Of a DNA stretch of 64,000 bases, positions 63,045-64,000 are shown one piece after another. The DNA lies in contig NZ_CP038799.1 in NCBI RefSeq assembly GCF_012223425.1, forward strand, positions 3,038,001 through 3,102,000. Direction: 5' to 3'. This stretch comes from Mycolicibacterium frederiksbergense. Lineage in GTDB: Bacteria; Actinomycetota; Actinomycetes; Mycobacteriales; Mycobacteriaceae. A model generated the notes under the pieces. The model was not told where the DNA came from and did no database searches. It saw only the letters and a list, made by a program, of their open reading frames with translations. Position 1 is the stretch's first letter, and the number at the start of each line of letters is the position of its first letter. The position numbers and the translations under genes were made by a program.

Positions 63045-63842
63045 ATGACTGCTGTGTCGAAACTGGAGGCGCGTCGTCGCGCCGTCGAGGCGCAACGCCG
63101 AGCGAACGAAGTGCGAGCGCAGCAGGACCGTGCCAACGCCGATGACGCGACCGCCGTTCGGGCGTTGATCGGACGCCTGCAGGATGTGGACGAATGGCAG
63201 GCCCGTCGCGTCGCGCAGTCTCGCCAGCAAGCGGAGGCGGAGGCGCAGCGCAGGCGCAGCCGCTATTACGCGGAAGCCTGTGCATCGATCAAGGACATGC
63301 GGGAACGTGGCGCGACGTTGGCGGCTATCGCCGAGCTGGTCGGTGTTGATGTCAGAGAGATACGCGCGCTGCTGCGCAGCAAGGCGGCGAAAACCGTTAA
63401 GAAGCAACCGGCTGCGCGCGCTGATGCATGGCGCGACGCTCGTGTGGACACGGAGTGGCCGCGGTGCGTGCGATGCGATGTGTTGATGATGGATCCTGAA
63501 GACAGGCCACGTCGCGGACGCCGCCGGCTCTACTGCTCGGACACGTGTCGGCGCGACTCATCTGCTGCACGCATGGCTGCCGAGCGCCACGGAACGCCGA
63601 TCCGCGTCGTCGAGGTGCCGAGGGCCGGTTCCGCGACCGACCTCGCCCTGACGCCTGAAGATTCACCGGCTCCTGTCCCTGTCAGCGCGCTCGACGCCGC
63701 AGACATTGCCTCCCGGGACGAGCGGGCGCTGTGCACGCTGCTAGCGAGGCTCACGGAACGGGCACGGCACAAGGACCTCGACCGAGCGACTCTGACGGCG
63801 GCGCGTGATCTCGCCAAAGCTGTTTATCCGTATCGCGCCTGA
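63045..63842 (+). CDS. Conserved mycobacterial protein with coiled coil and zinc ribbon
   Basis: A 265-residue protein from ATG at 63045 (MTAVSKLEARRRAVEAQRRANEVRAQQDRANADD). Residues about 1-100 are a highly charged predicted coiled coil. Then a helix-turn-helix-like LAAIAELVGVDVREIRALLRS follows, and a zinc-binding module with WPRCVRCDVLMM and LYCSDTCRRDS (two Cys-x2/3-Cys pairs). Such proteins are common in mycobacterial accessory regions; their function is unknown, though DNA binding is plausible. The sequence after it to 64000 holds nothing that I can support. Confidence 0.75.
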   Translation: MTAVSKLEARRRAVEAQRRANEVRAQQDRANADDATAVRALIGRLQDVDEWQARRVAQSRQQAEAEAQRRRSRYYAEACASIKDMRERGATLAAIAELVGVDVREIRALLRSKAAKTVKKQPAARADAWRDARVDTEWPRCVRCDVLMMDPEDRPRRGRRRLYCSDTCRRDSSAARMAAERHGTPIRVVEVPRAGSATDLALTPEDSPAPVPVSALDAADIASRDERALCTLLARLTERARHKDLDRATLTAARDLAKAVYPYRA

Positions 63843-64000
63843 ACGGCTCAGCAACCGTATCGATCATCTGGTCGTCAACGCCCGTTGTGCCCGCGTGATG
63901 CGCGCTGCGTAACCTGGGTCACGTGGCAGATAACCCGCCAGGCAATCGATGTGCGTCCTGCGCAACATCGGCATCGGCGTTGCCGAGCGCCCTAGGGCGG

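Noticed and set aside
1..64000. CRISPR arrays, rRNA genes, complete tRNA genes, replication origins
   Set aside because: No regularly spaced repeats with spacers, rRNA sequence, cloverleaf-complete tRNA or iteron array was seen.

Overview
The window is high-GC DNA whose gene families point to a mycobacterium or close relative: an MmpL/RND transporter, many TetR regulators, FadD, FadE and AccA/AccD lipid enzymes, an F420-type luciferase-fold oxidoreductase, an NDMA-type alcohol dehydrogenase and a CYP153 alkane hydroxylase. It looks like an accessory catabolic region built from several oxidation modules, each with its own regulator, and broken up by two insertion sequences and several decayed genes.

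Left edge (0-5.8 kb): the 3' end of a Baeyer-Villiger-type monooxygenase (BVMO), a short-chain dehydrogenase (SDR), a long hairpin terminator and the 3' half of a tRNA-Pro gene that looks like an integration junction. Then an mmpL gene and a divergent TetR gene with a nested dyad between them. 5.9-15.7 kb: small regulator/enzyme units comprising TetR with a PF10118-type hydrolase; a thiolase-fold/alcohol dehydrogenase/CMD-family operon; TetR/thioesterase/alpha-beta hydrolase; and a PucR-type regulator. 16.1-17.7 kb: an IS1380-like element with both ends and a 5-bp target duplication but a frameshifted transposase.

17.8-25.7 kb: a fatty-acid or branched-acid cluster. fadD, fadE, accA and accD read leftward and a second fadE reads rightward, as expected for beta-oxidation plus acyl-CoA carboxylation (leucine, isoprenoid or other branched substrates). 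25.8-41 kb: a ketone/alkane-like oxidation cluster with SDR, diiron protein, two intact BVMOs, a hormone-sensitive-lipase-type esterase and a third BVMO split by an IS21-family element. A decayed P450 that has lost its haem cysteine follows, then SDR, TetR and fadE. The last TetR/fadE pair shares two palindromic operators. 41-46 kb: a decayed class III adenylate cyclase, TetR, and an operon of enoyl-CoA hydratase, a TIGR03084-like protein and an AtuA-like protein.

46.6-56 kb: a carboxylesterase and an AraC regulator, divergent from a coherent alkane-oxidation set: [2Fe-2S] ferredoxin, CYP153-type P450, ferredoxin reductase, SCP2-like carrier, acyl-CoA ligase and NDMA-type alcohol dehydrogenase. 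Together these could take an alkane to the alcohol, aldehyde and acyl-CoA, although no aldehyde dehydrogenase is in the window. 56.2-58 kb: a two-gene cassette of a BtrH-like acyltransferase and a transglutaminase-like protein, the least explained pair here. 58.2-63.8 kb: two paralogous hotdog thioesterases, a luciferase-fold oxidoreductase, a DUF6188-like protein, a KstR-like TetR, another TetR and a coiled-coil/zinc-ribbon protein. All family assignments come from reading motifs; no database search was run.
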